NCBI RefSeq assembly: GCF_028657195.3
Contig: NZ_JANCPR020000071.1
Coordinates: forward strand, 1-39,116
Direction: 5' to 3'
Length of the DNA stretch: 39,116 nucleotides
From: Streptomyces iconiensis
GTDB lineage: Bacteria; Actinomycetota; Actinomycetes; Streptomycetales; Streptomycetaceae
A program made the translations under genes and the position numbers. Below the pieces are notes generated by a model. It worked only from the letters and a program-made list of their open reading frames with translations. It did no database searches and had not been told where the DNA came from. The stretch's first letter is position 1. Every line of letters starts with the position of its first letter. Of the stretch, positions 23,108 to 30,346 are shown piece by piece.

Positions 23108-23992
23108 TCAGGTGCCGATGGGGTGCCAGACCGTCTTGGTCTCCAGGAAGGACAGGAGGCGGGACGTGCCCGGGTCGGCGGTCCAGGGGGTGTGGGGGTC
23201 GGTGTCCGTGGTGGGGCGCAGGACGCGTTTGAGATTGTCCGCCGCTGCCACCTCCAGCTCCGTCGCCAACTCCGGGGCGGCGCCCGCCAGATCGATCGCG
23301 TTCACGTCCTGGTGCGCCGCGAGGGGGCGGGCCAGCTCGGCCGTGTTGCCGGAGAGGATGTTGACGACGCCGGGCGGGAGGTCGGACGTGGCGAGGACCT
23401 CGGCCAGGGACAGGGCGGGGAGCGGGGCCTCGTGCGAGGCCACGAGGATCGCCGTGTTGCCCGTGACGATCGCGGGGGCCAGTACGGAGACGAGGCCGAG
23501 CAGCGAGGAGCGCTGGGGGGCCAACAGGGCGACCACGCCGGTCGGTTCGGGGGTGGAGAGGTTGAAGAAGGGGCCGGCGACGGGGTTGGCGCCGCCCGCG
23601 ACCTGGGTGACCTTGTCGGCCCAGCCCGCGTACCACACCCACCGGTCGATCGCGGCGTCCGTGCGTGCCAGCGCCTTGTTACGGGACACGCCCTCGGCCG
23701 CGGCGACCTCGGTGGCGAACTGGTCGCGCCGCCCCTCCAGCATCTCCGCGATCCGGTAGAGGATCTGGCCCCTGTTGTAGGCCGTGGCCCCCGACCAGCC
23801 GCCGAACGCCTTGCGCGCCGCGGCGACCGCGTCCCGCGCGTCCTTGCGTGAGGCGAGCGGCGCGTTGGCCAGCCACGTGCTGCGGGAGTCGGTCACGTCG
23901 TACACCCTGCCGCTCTCGGACCGGGGGAACTTGCCCCCGACGTACAGCTTGTAGGTCTTCAGGACGGGGAGCCGTGGCTCAGGCGTGCTCAA
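23108..23992 (-). CDS. truncated aldehyde dehydrogenase-like protein lacking the catalytic domain
   Basis: Protein of 294 residues, against about 490 for a full enzyme. It matches the N-terminal NAD-binding domain (YVGGKFPRSESGRVYDV, RDAVAAARKAFGGWSGATAYNRGQILYRIAEMLE, LLAPQRSSLLGLVSVLAPAIVTGNTAILVASHEAPLPALSLAEVLATSDLPPGVVNILSG). It ends just where the catalytic domain should begin, with no GQxC cysteine and no ELGGK glutamate motif. Its start overlaps the end of the full aldehyde dehydrogenase gene by 14 bp, so the two are coupled. This is the split version of an ALDH16-type protein with a second, non-catalytic ALDH domain (inference). It probably binds the active subunit and is not a broken gene. 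Confidence 0.85.
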   Translation of the reverse strand: MSTPEPRLPVLKTYKLYVGGKFPRSESGRVYDVTDSRSTWLANAPLASRKDARDAVAAARKAFGGWSGATAYNRGQILYRIAEMLEGRRDQFATEVAAAEGVSRNKALARTDAAIDRWVWYAGWADKVTQVAGGANPVAGPFFNLSTPEPTGVVALLAPQRSSLLGLVSVLAPAIVTGNTAILVASHEAPLPALSLAEVLATSDLPPGVVNILSGNTAELARPLAAHQDVNAIDLAGAAPELATELEVAAADNLKRVLRPTTDTDPHTPWTADPGTSRLLSFLETKTVWHPIGT

Positions 23993-25451
23993 GGTAAGCC
24001 TCCAGACCGTGCCGTCCGCCCTCGCGGCCGAAGCCGGACTCCTTGTAGCCGCCGAAGGGCGAGGCGGGGTCGAACTTGTTGAACGTATTGGCCCAGACGA
24101 CGCCGGCCCGCAGCTGGTTGGCCATCTTCAGGATGCGCGAACCCTTCTCCGTCCAGATTCCGGCCGAGAGTCCGTAGGGGGTGTTGTTGGCCTTGGCGAC
24201 GGCCTCTTCCTGCGTACGGAAGGTGAGCACGGACAGCACGGGGCCGAAGACCTCTTCGCGGGCGATACGGTGCGCCTGCGTGACGCCGGTGAAGAGGGTC
24301 GGTGCGAACCAGTAGCCGTCGGACGGCAGTTCGCACGCGGGGGACCAGCGCTCGGCGCCCTCCGCCTCGCCCGCCGCGGCCAGCTCGGTGATACGGGCGA
24401 GCTGCTCGGCCGAGTTGATGGCGCCGACGTCCGTGTTCTTGTCGAGCGGGTCACCGACGCGCAGCGTCGTCAGGCGCCGCTTGAGCGCGTCGAGCACCTC
24501 GTCGTGCACGGACTCCTGCACGAGCAGCCGGGAGCCGGCGCAGCACACCTGGCCCTGGTTGAAGAAGATGCCGTTGACGATGCCCTCGATCGCCTGGTCG
24601 AGCGGGGCGTCCTCGAAGACGATGTTGGCGCCCTTGCCGCCGAGTTCGAGGGTGAGCCGCTTGTCCGTGCCGGCGACCGTACGGGCGATCTCCTTGCCGA
24701 CGGCGGTGGAACCCGTGAACGCGACCTTGTCGACGCCGGGGTGGCCCACGAGCGAGGCGCCCGTCGAGCCGTCGCCCGTGACGATGTTGACGACGCCCCT
24801 CGGCAGCCCCGCCTGCCGGCAGATGTCGGCGAAGAACAGCGCGGAGAGCGGCGTCGTCTCGGCCGGCTTCAGCACGACCGTGTTGCCGGTCGCCAGCGCC
24901 GGTGCGATCTTCCAGGCGAGCATCATCAGCGGGAAGTTCCACGGGATGACCTGCGCCGCCACGCCCAGCGGCTGCGGCGCGGCACCGAACCCGGCGTACG
25001 CGAGCTTGTCCGCCCACCCCGCGTAGTAGAAGAAGTGCGCGGCCACGAGCGGCAGATCGGCGTCGCGGGTCTCGCGGATCGGCTTGCCGTTGTCCAGCGT
25101 CTCCAGCACCGCCAGCTCCCGCGAGCGCTCCTGGACGATACGCGCGATGCGGAAGAGGTACTTCGCGCGCTCGGCTCCCGGCAGCGCTGACCACGGCCCG
25201 AACGCCTTACGGGCCGCCTTCACCGCGCGGTCCACGTCCTCGGCTTCCGCCTGGGTGTACTCGGCGAGCACCTCCTCGGTCGCGGGCGACACCGTCTTGC
25301 GCAGCCCTCCGGCGGCGCTGTCGGTGAACTCCCCGTCGATGAAGAGGCCGTACGACGGCGCGATGTCGACGACCGCGCGCGACTCGGGCGCGGGTGCGTA
25401 CGCGAACGCCGCCGGCTTCGCCGTTTCCGTCTGCTGTGTCAGTTCCGTCAT
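23979..25451 (-). CDS. aldehyde dehydrogenase (NAD-dependent, deoC operon)
   Basis: Full-length aldehyde dehydrogenase of 490 residues. NAD-binding motifs: VIPWNFPLMM (169-178), VVLKPAETTPL and FTGSTAVGKEI. The general base is Glu269 in LTLELGGKGANIVF and the nucleophile is a Cys of the pair 303-304 in NQGQVCCAG. The C-terminal EVFGPVLSV and the motif NTFNKFDPASPFGGYKESGFGREGG are present. It lies 8 bp downstream of deoC, in the same operon, so it most likely oxidises the acetaldehyde released by DeoC to acetate (inference). It overlaps the downstream non-catalytic ALDH-like gene by 14 bp, suggesting a hetero-oligomer. Confidence 0.94.
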   Translation of the reverse strand: MTELTQQTETAKPAAFAYAPAPESRAVVDIAPSYGLFIDGEFTDSAAGGLRKTVSPATEEVLAEYTQAEAEDVDRAVKAARKAFGPWSALPGAERAKYLFRIARIVQERSRELAVLETLDNGKPIRETRDADLPLVAAHFFYYAGWADKLAYAGFGAAPQPLGVAAQVIPWNFPLMMLAWKIAPALATGNTVVLKPAETTPLSALFFADICRQAGLPRGVVNIVTGDGSTGASLVGHPGVDKVAFTGSTAVGKEIARTVAGTDKRLTLELGGKGANIVFEDAPLDQAIEGIVNGIFFNQGQVCCAGSRLLVQESVHDEVLDALKRRLTTLRVGDPLDKNTDVGAINSAEQLARITELAAAGEAEGAERWSPACELPSDGYWFAPTLFTGVTQAHRIAREEVFGPVLSVLTFRTQEEAVAKANNTPYGLSAGIWTEKGSRILKMANQLRAGVVWANTFNKFDPASPFGGYKESGFGREGGRHGLEAYLEHA

Positions 25452-25459
25452 CGGAAACC

Positions 25460-26416
25460 TCAGTCCACCGTCACGTAGTCGGGGCCGGAGTAACGGCCGG
25501 TCGAGAGCTTCTGGCGCTGCATCAGCAGGTCGTTGAGCAGGCTGGAGGCCCCGAACCTGAACCAGTCCCGGCTGAGCCAGTCCTCACCCACTGTCTCGTT
25601 CACCATCACCAGGTACTTGATGGCGTCCTTCGCCGTGCGGATACCGCCTGCGGGCTTCACCCCGACCTGGCGGCCCGTCGCCGCGCGGAAGTCGCGTACC
25701 GCCTCCAGCATGAGCAGCGTGCCGGGGGGCGTGGCGTTGACGGTGACCTTGCCGGTCGAGGTCTTGATGAAGTCGGCGCCGGCGGACATCGCCAGCCAGG
25801 AGGCGCGGCGGATGTTGTCGTAGGTGGCCAGCTCGCCGTTCTCGAAGATCACCTTGAGGTGCGCTTCCTCCCCGTCCGGGCGTGCGCACTCCGCCTTGAC
25901 CTGCTGGATCTCCTCGAAGACCTGGAGGTAGCGGCCGGACAGGAACGCGCCTCTGTCGATCACCATGTCGATCTCGTCGGCCCCCGCGGCCACCGCGTCC
26001 CTGGTGTCGGCCAGCTTGACCGCCATCGCGGCCCGGCCGGAGGGGAACGCCGTGGCGACGGACGCCACCTTGATCTCCGGGGCGCCGTTCGCCACCAGCG
26101 CCTCCTTGGCCGTGGCGGCCATGTCGGAGTAGACGCAGATGGCCGCGACCTTGGGCGTCGAACGGTCGGTGGGGTCCGGGTTGGCGCCCTTCGCGCACAG
26201 CGCGCGCACCTTGCCGGGCGTGTCAGCGCCCTCAAGGGTGGTCAGGTCGATCATCGAGATCGCCAGATCCAGCGCGTACGCCTTCGCTGTCGTCTTGATC
26301 GAACGGGTCCCGAGCGCCGCGGCCCGGGCCTCAAGCCCGACCGCGTCGACTCCAGGGAGCCCGTGCAACTGGCGGCGGAGGGCGGCATCGGACGAGGTGT
26401 CCGCATCGGTAGGCAT
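25460..26416 (-). CDS. deoC: deoxyribose-phosphate aldolase
   Basis: Class I aldolase of 318 residues that cleaves 2-deoxyribose-5-phosphate into glyceraldehyde-3-phosphate and acetaldehyde. Hallmarks are LAISMIDLTTLEGADT, AAICVYSDM, IDMVIDRGAFLSG, KVIFENGEL, the Schiff-base Lys218 in GADFIKTSTGKVTVNATPPG, and VKPAGGIRTAKDA with the second catalytic Lys. The start is marked as ATG 26416. GTG 26422 is equally possible, since TATGGT lies exactly 6 nt before it, which would make the mRNA leaderless. No Shine-Dalgarno is visible. The operator CTACGCGCGTAG at 26436-26447 precedes it. Two aldehyde dehydrogenase genes follow in the same operon. The long reading frame extending to 27016 is not coding upstream of this start. 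Confidence 0.95.
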   Translation of the reverse strand: MPTDADTSSDAALRRQLHGLPGVDAVGLEARAAALGTRSIKTTAKAYALDLAISMIDLTTLEGADTPGKVRALCAKGANPDPTDRSTPKVAAICVYSDMAATAKEALVANGAPEIKVASVATAFPSGRAAMAVKLADTRDAVAAGADEIDMVIDRGAFLSGRYLQVFEEIQQVKAECARPDGEEAHLKVIFENGELATYDNIRRASWLAMSAGADFIKTSTGKVTVNATPPGTLLMLEAVRDFRAATGRQVGVKPAGGIRTAKDAIKYLVMVNETVGEDWLSRDWFRFGASSLLNDLLMQRQKLSTGRYSGPDYVTVD

Positions 26417-26435
26417 GGTCACCACAGCACCATAT

Positions 26436-26447
26436 CTACGCGCGTAG
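26436..26447. promoter_or_regulatory. CTACGCGCGTAG operator, deoC copy
   Basis: Perfect 12-bp palindrome identical to those upstream of adenosine deaminase and PNP. It lies 20 nt upstream of ATG 26416, one base from the -10-like TATGGT (26434 down to 26429 on the minus strand). A protein bound here would cover the deoC promoter. Confidence 0.78.
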
Positions 26448-26994
26448 CCGTGTGTCACCCCTTCAGTTCCTCCGACGGGACGGCACGGAGTGTGTCCTGG
26501 CGGGCCTTCGTGCGGGTGGGTGCCTCTTGTGTGGGGCGGGCCCTTCGTTCGAGGCGGGCCTTTCGTGCGAGGCGGGGCTCTCTGTGGGAGGCGGGGGGTG
26601 CCTCTTGTGTGGGGCGGGCCCCTCGTGCGGGGGCGGGCCTCTTCGTTCGAGGCGGGCCCGGACGCCGCGCGGGCCGGGGGTGCGGTTTCTTGCGGGCCCG
26701 GGGCCCGGGGATGCGGGGCCGGTTTCGCGGGAGCCCTGTGCGTCACCACCGGGGCCCTTCGTGGGACCGCTCCACGCGGCATCCGTACGCCGGTACCGAC
26801 CGCCTTCACTGCTCGGGATTCCGCCGTCAGCCGCCAACTCCCGCTTTGGGGGCCCGAGTTCGGGGGCATCGTATGCGTACACCCCTCGCACTCCCCCCCT
26901 TTGCGCCGCCCGCGGTTCAGACACGCGCGGCGCGCGGCGACCCCTTCGTGTCTGCCGCCTCCCCTCCCGTACGACGCGACAGAAAGGGCCGAAC
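26448..26994. repeat. gene-free G-rich region with duplicated blocks
   Basis: No convincing gene lies in this 547-bp interval. A 23-bp block beginning TGCCTCTTGTGTGGGG occurs at 26521-26543 and 26599-26621. A 17-bp block TTCGTTCGAGGCGGGCC occurs at 26544-26560 and 26642-26658. The surrounding 26500-26680 is a patchwork of GGCGGGCC-type units with a period of about 78 bp. It looks like locally duplicated low-complexity sequence. Reading frames through it are all low-complexity Gly/Arg. Confidence 0.7.
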
Positions 26995-27474
26995 ATGTCG
27001 GTCTTCGTGTGCTCATTGATCCTCAGCGAACGTCAGGTCTTCCCGGCCGACGGGGGCTACCACGTGGTGCGGTTCCCGTTCGGGGGCGGTGAGTCGTACG
27101 ACGAGCACGGCATGCATCAGGTGCTTCAGCCGGACGGGCACCGGGTGGAGAACTGGCGCACCGACGGCCGGGCGAGCCTGATCTGGCCCTCGGCGGACGG
27201 CTGGGGCGCTGTGACGGCGATGATCCAGTGGGAGGCCGGCGGTTACACCGAGTTGCGCGACCAGTTCGTACGCGACCCGCTCGGGCTGACCGACCGGCCC
27301 AACGACACCACGGCGACCGATCACCGGACCCCGAGTCCCGGTATGCAGTGCTTCACCAAGCACCACGAGCTGTTCGTGCACCCGCACGTGCCGTTGGCCG
27401 TCCGCGTGGGGCAGAACGCCGGCAGATCCCGCGCCCTGGTGCACGCGCAGTTCAAGCTCGCCATCCACACCTGA
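26995..27474 (+). CDS. hypothetical protein of 159 residues
   Basis: Cytoplasmic protein without signal peptide or membrane segment. It begins MSVFVCSLILSERQVFPADGGYHVVRFPFGGGESYDEHGMHQ and contains several Trp/His-rich patches (NWRTDGRASLIWPSADGWGAVTAMIQWEAGGYTELRDQFVRDPLGL, GMQCFTKHHELFVHPHVPLAVRV). I do not recognise the family, but the composition and strong codon bias are those of a real gene. Start ATG 26995 is supported by AAAGGG at 26983-26988 with 6-nt spacing. It is 65 bp upstream of the phosphatase-like gene, in the same orientation. Confidence 0.8.
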   Translation: MSVFVCSLILSERQVFPADGGYHVVRFPFGGGESYDEHGMHQVLQPDGHRVENWRTDGRASLIWPSADGWGAVTAMIQWEAGGYTELRDQFVRDPLGLTDRPNDTTATDHRTPSPGMQCFTKHHELFVHPHVPLAVRVGQNAGRSRALVHAQFKLAIHT

Positions 27475-27539
27475 CCGCCTGGCCACGCGGGTTCCGGCCA
27501 ACTGGCGCGGGCGCGGTACGTCGCGATTACGCTCGCCGC

Positions 27540-27971
27540 ATGAGTGCGACATGGGATCAGCAGGCCCCCGGTGTACTGCGGCTGCCTTCCGGGCGGCTGG
27601 TGCGCGGGCGCGGGGTCAGGTATCCGGTACCGGACGGGCCCAAGCCCGCGTTCGGCGTATACCTGTTGGGGCGCATGCCGCCGGAAGTGACATGGGAGAA
27701 GCGATGGGTGCGGTGGCCGGACTTCTGGTTGCCGTCGGACCGCGAGGTGTTGGCCGAGACGCTGCAGGAGGCGTGGGCGCGGGCCGCGGCGGAACGTGTC
27801 GAGTTCGCGTGCGGGGGAGGGCACGGGCGTACGGGTACGGCGCTGGCATGCCTCGCGGTGGTCGACGGTGTGCCGCGCGGAGAAGCGGTGGCGTACGTCC
27901 GCGAGCACTACAACCGGCGTGCCGTCGAGACGCCCTGGCAGCGGCGCTTCGTCGGCCGGTTCCGGGCGTGA
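27540..27971 (+). CDS. protein-tyrosine phosphatase-like protein
   Basis: Protein of 143 residues. The phosphatase P-loop CGGGHGR (Cys91 to Arg97, CX5R) is followed by TGTALACLAV, as in dual-specificity and tyrosine phosphatases. An Asp/Glu-rich loop with WPDFWLPSD could supply the general acid. The protein is shorter than a classical tyrosine phosphatase, so it is a compact CX5R enzyme. The substrate is unknown: phosphotyrosine, phosphoinositide or nucleotide are all possible. Start ATG 27540. The next gene begins 7 bp past its stop, so the two are probably co-transcribed. Confidence 0.78.
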   Translation: MSATWDQQAPGVLRLPSGRLVRGRGVRYPVPDGPKPAFGVYLLGRMPPEVTWEKRWVRWPDFWLPSDREVLAETLQEAWARAAAERVEFACGGGHGRTGTALACLAVVDGVPRGEAVAYVREHYNRRAVETPWQRRFVGRFRA

Positions 27972-27978
27972 GCCGGCC

Positions 27979-29394
27979 ATGACCGAGTCCTGGCCCGACG
28001 CCGCCGCGGGCGGGTCGTCGCGTGAGCCCGGGACGCGTGACCCCTCGCGTGCGCCCGCGACACGCGAGCCCGGAACGCGTGAGCCCGCGACGGGCGGGCC
28101 CTGGCGTGAGCCCGATACGCACTCCGGTGAGGGCTCCGTGGCCGAGTCCGTGACCGCGCTGGCCCAGGAGCTGGTGCGGGCGCCGAGCAGGGGCGGGGTC
28201 GACGACTACGGGCCCGTACTGGGCGTTCTGGAACGGTGGTTGACGCGACGCCGCCTCGCGCACCGCAGGCTGCGGGACGGTGGGGGCGCGACGGTGGGCC
28301 TCGTCGTGGAGGTACCGGGAGGCGAACCGGGACCGTGGTGGGTGCTGGACGCGTGCGTGGACACGGCGGGTTTCGGGGACGAGGCGGCGTGGTCGTTCGC
28401 GCCGACGTGCGGAAACGTGGTGAACGGCTGGCTGCGCGGCCGGGGCGCTGCCGACTCCAAGCTGGCAGCCGCCGCGTTCTGCCACCTGGCCGCCGAACTC
28501 CTGCCGCGCGCGCGGGACCTGCGGGGCGGGCTCGCCGTACTGCTGGACGTGGACGAGCACACGGGTGCCTTCGGCGGTGCCCGCGCCTATCTTGCCGACC
28601 CCCTCGCCGCGCGGCCCGCGGGCGTGATGATCGGTTACCCGGGCCTCAACGAGGTCGTGGTCGGCGGCCGGGGCCTGTGGCGTGCCACGCTCACGGTGTA
28701 CGCCACCTCGGGTCACTCCGGCTCCTCCGGCACCTCGCTCGGAGCTGTCTCGCGCGCCGCGCACCTCGTACGGCTGCTCGACGCTGCGGAGCTGCCTGTG
28801 GTGGATCCTTCGGCGGCGGGTGGCGGTTCCGGGAGTGACGGGGGTGACGACGGTGACGGGGGCGCCTGGGCCGGAAAGGGGGCTCCGGGCGGCGGCGCCC
28901 CGGGCGGCGGTGGGTTCCCGCTGCCGCCGAAGCTGACGGTGACCGCCGTGCACGGGGGCGAGGGCTTCTCCGTGACGCCGGACCGGTGCGAGCTGAACGT
29001 CGATGTGCGGACGACTCCCTCCTTCGGCGCCTACGAGGCCGAGGCGCTGGTGCGGGGCGCCGTCGCCGGACTCGAAGCGGAGCTGCCAGGGCCGCGGGCC
29101 ACCCGGATCACCCCTGCCGCGGCCTGGCCACCCTTCCGGCTGAGGCCGGACGAGCAGCCCGCAGCCGCGCTGCTGGGCGCCGCCCGGGGCATGGGCGTCG
29201 CCGTACGCGCGAAGGTGGCGGGGCCCTCGAACATCGGCAACCTCCTCGCGGGCGAGGGCATCCCCGCCACTGCGGGCTTCGGGGTCCGTTATGAGGGGCT
29301 GCACGGCGTCGACGAGCGGGCCAGGATCGACGACCTGCCCCAGGTCTACGCCGTATACCGCAGCGCTCTGCTGGACCTGCTCGGAGCCACCTGA
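27979..29394 (+). CDS. M20-family metallohydrolase-like protein with altered metal ligands
   Basis: Protein of 471 residues. The first 60 are a disordered tract of repeated REPGTR-like units. The body follows the M20 peptidase plan: LDACVDTAGFGDEAAW, GRGAADSKLAAAAFCHL, LDVDEHTGAFGGARAYL, the Gly-rich dimerisation lid and GLHGVDERARI at the C-terminus. Two classical ligands differ: the first His of the GHxD motif is Ala, and the second Glu of DEE is His. The bridging Asp, the catalytic Glu and the last His remain. It may bind one metal or use a rearranged site. A Gly/Asp insertion (residues about 275-315) breaks the lid domain. The substrate is unknown. Start ATG 27979. Confidence 0.82.
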   Translation: MTESWPDAAAGGSSREPGTRDPSRAPATREPGTREPATGGPWREPDTHSGEGSVAESVTALAQELVRAPSRGGVDDYGPVLGVLERWLTRRRLAHRRLRDGGGATVGLVVEVPGGEPGPWWVLDACVDTAGFGDEAAWSFAPTCGNVVNGWLRGRGAADSKLAAAAFCHLAAELLPRARDLRGGLAVLLDVDEHTGAFGGARAYLADPLAARPAGVMIGYPGLNEVVVGGRGLWRATLTVYATSGHSGSSGTSLGAVSRAAHLVRLLDAAELPVVDPSAAGGGSGSDGGDDGDGGAWAGKGAPGGGAPGGGGFPLPPKLTVTAVHGGEGFSVTPDRCELNVDVRTTPSFGAYEAEALVRGAVAGLEAELPGPRATRITPAAAWPPFRLRPDEQPAAALLGAARGMGVAVRAKVAGPSNIGNLLAGEGIPATAGFGVRYEGLHGVDERARIDDLPQVYAVYRSALLDLLGAT

Positions 29395-29509
29395 CGACGG
29401 CCCCGCGGCTGTGCGGCCCTCCTTGTCCGTGCCGCTCGCCCGCCCCGCCCGGCGCATCGATGCCGTACCGCAATGTCCGTCATCCGGACGGTCCGGCACA
29501 ATCGGTCGC

Positions 29510-30199
29510 ATGACGAGCGAGGAGAAGAGCGGGAGCGACGGTGCTGGTGGGGCGGGAGGCGAGGAGTTCGCCGACCGGGCGTTCCGGTCGCCGGCCGGGA
29601 TGGCGGGAGGCGTGCTGCTGCTCGCGCTCGGTGTCTGGCTCGGCACCGACGCGGTGATCGGCGGCGACGGCCACACCCCATGGTTCGCGCTCGCGGGGCT
29701 GCTGTTCGCCGCGCCACTCGTGGTCGGGTTCACGCTGCGGCCCGCCGTCTTCGCTAGCGAGCGGCGCATGAAGGTCCGTAACCCGTTCCGCACGATCGAG
29801 ATGCCCTGGGGCACGGTCGAGACGGTGCGTGCGAGTTACTCCAGCGAGGTCGTGGCGGACGGCTCGAAGTACCAGCTCTGGGCCATCCCCGTCTCGCTGC
29901 GCGACCGCAAGAAGGCCACCCGGCACAACGAACGCGTCGCCGCGGGCAAGCCCCCGGCGCCCGGGGTCGGCCAGCTCTTCGGCGGTCGGCGCCTGCCGAA
30001 CGTCACGCCGGGGGAGGCGGAGCTGACCGAGAAGCGGGCCAGCTCCGATCAGGCGATCGACGAGATCCGCGAACTGGTCGAGACGCACGGGCAGAAGGAG
30101 AGCGCCCAGGGCAGCGTCTCCGTGCACTGGGCGTTCGAGATCCTCGGCCCCGCGGTCGCGGGAGCGGTCGCTCTGATCGTGCTGTTCGCCACGCGCTAG
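29510..30199 (+). CDS. membrane protein with PH-like domain
   Basis: Protein of 229 residues. An acidic, Gly-rich N-terminus leads to two hydrophobic helices at about residues 30-48 and 57-77. A PH-like domain follows (FASERRMKVRNPFRTIEMPWGTVETVRASYSSEVVADGSKYQLWAIPVSL), seen in actinobacterial membrane-associated proteins. The middle has a basic linker with Arg/Lys pairs, and the C-terminus a third hydrophobic helix (EILGPAVAGAVALIVLFATR). The function is unknown. ATG 29510 is preferred over an upstream in-frame start because the region before it is Arg/Pro low complexity. It ends before a dispersed hairpin repeat. Confidence 0.78.
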   Translation: MTSEEKSGSDGAGGAGGEEFADRAFRSPAGMAGGVLLLALGVWLGTDAVIGGDGHTPWFALAGLLFAAPLVVGFTLRPAVFASERRMKVRNPFRTIEMPWGTVETVRASYSSEVVADGSKYQLWAIPVSLRDRKKATRHNERVAAGKPPAPGVGQLFGGRRLPNVTPGEAELTEKRASSDQAIDEIRELVETHGQKESAQGSVSVHWAFEILGPAVAGAVALIVLFATR

Positions 30200-30290
30200 T
30201 CGCGTTCCGCGTGTGAGCGCGCTGTGTGGGCGTTGCGTGTGTGGTGCGTGCCCCGCCGTGTGTGTGGTGCTTTGCGGGCTGCGGGTCGGC

Positions 30291-30330
30291 TGTGGCTTGC
30301 CGCGCAGTTCCCCGCGCCCCTTCGGGGCGC
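30291..30330. repeat. dispersed intergenic repeat with hairpin, copy 2
   Basis: Near-identical to 14901-14940: GTTCCCCGCGCCCC followed by the hairpin GCGCCCC TTC GGGGCGC. It lies between the convergent membrane-protein gene and ribokinase gene. Both copies in the window sit in convergent gaps, suggesting a terminator role. Confidence 0.75.
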
Positions 30331-30346
30331 CTCCCCCAACAACCAG

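Noticed and set aside
22521..23759. Plus-strand reading frame of 412 codons as one intact gene
   Set aside because: Only the first 60 codons resemble a protein family; the rest is Arg-rich and antisense to aldehyde dehydrogenase, so it is treated as part of a frameshifted remnant.
26417..27016. N-terminal extension of deoC up to 27016
   Set aside because: The added 200 residues are repetitive Arg/Pro/Gly sequence across the operator and duplicated blocks; homology starts near 26416.
27616..29814. Long minus-strand reading frame of 732 codons antisense to the phosphatase and M20-like genes
   Set aside because: It lies opposite well-supported genes, is Arg/Pro/Gly-rich with no domain, and is the usual antisense shadow of high-G+C coding DNA.
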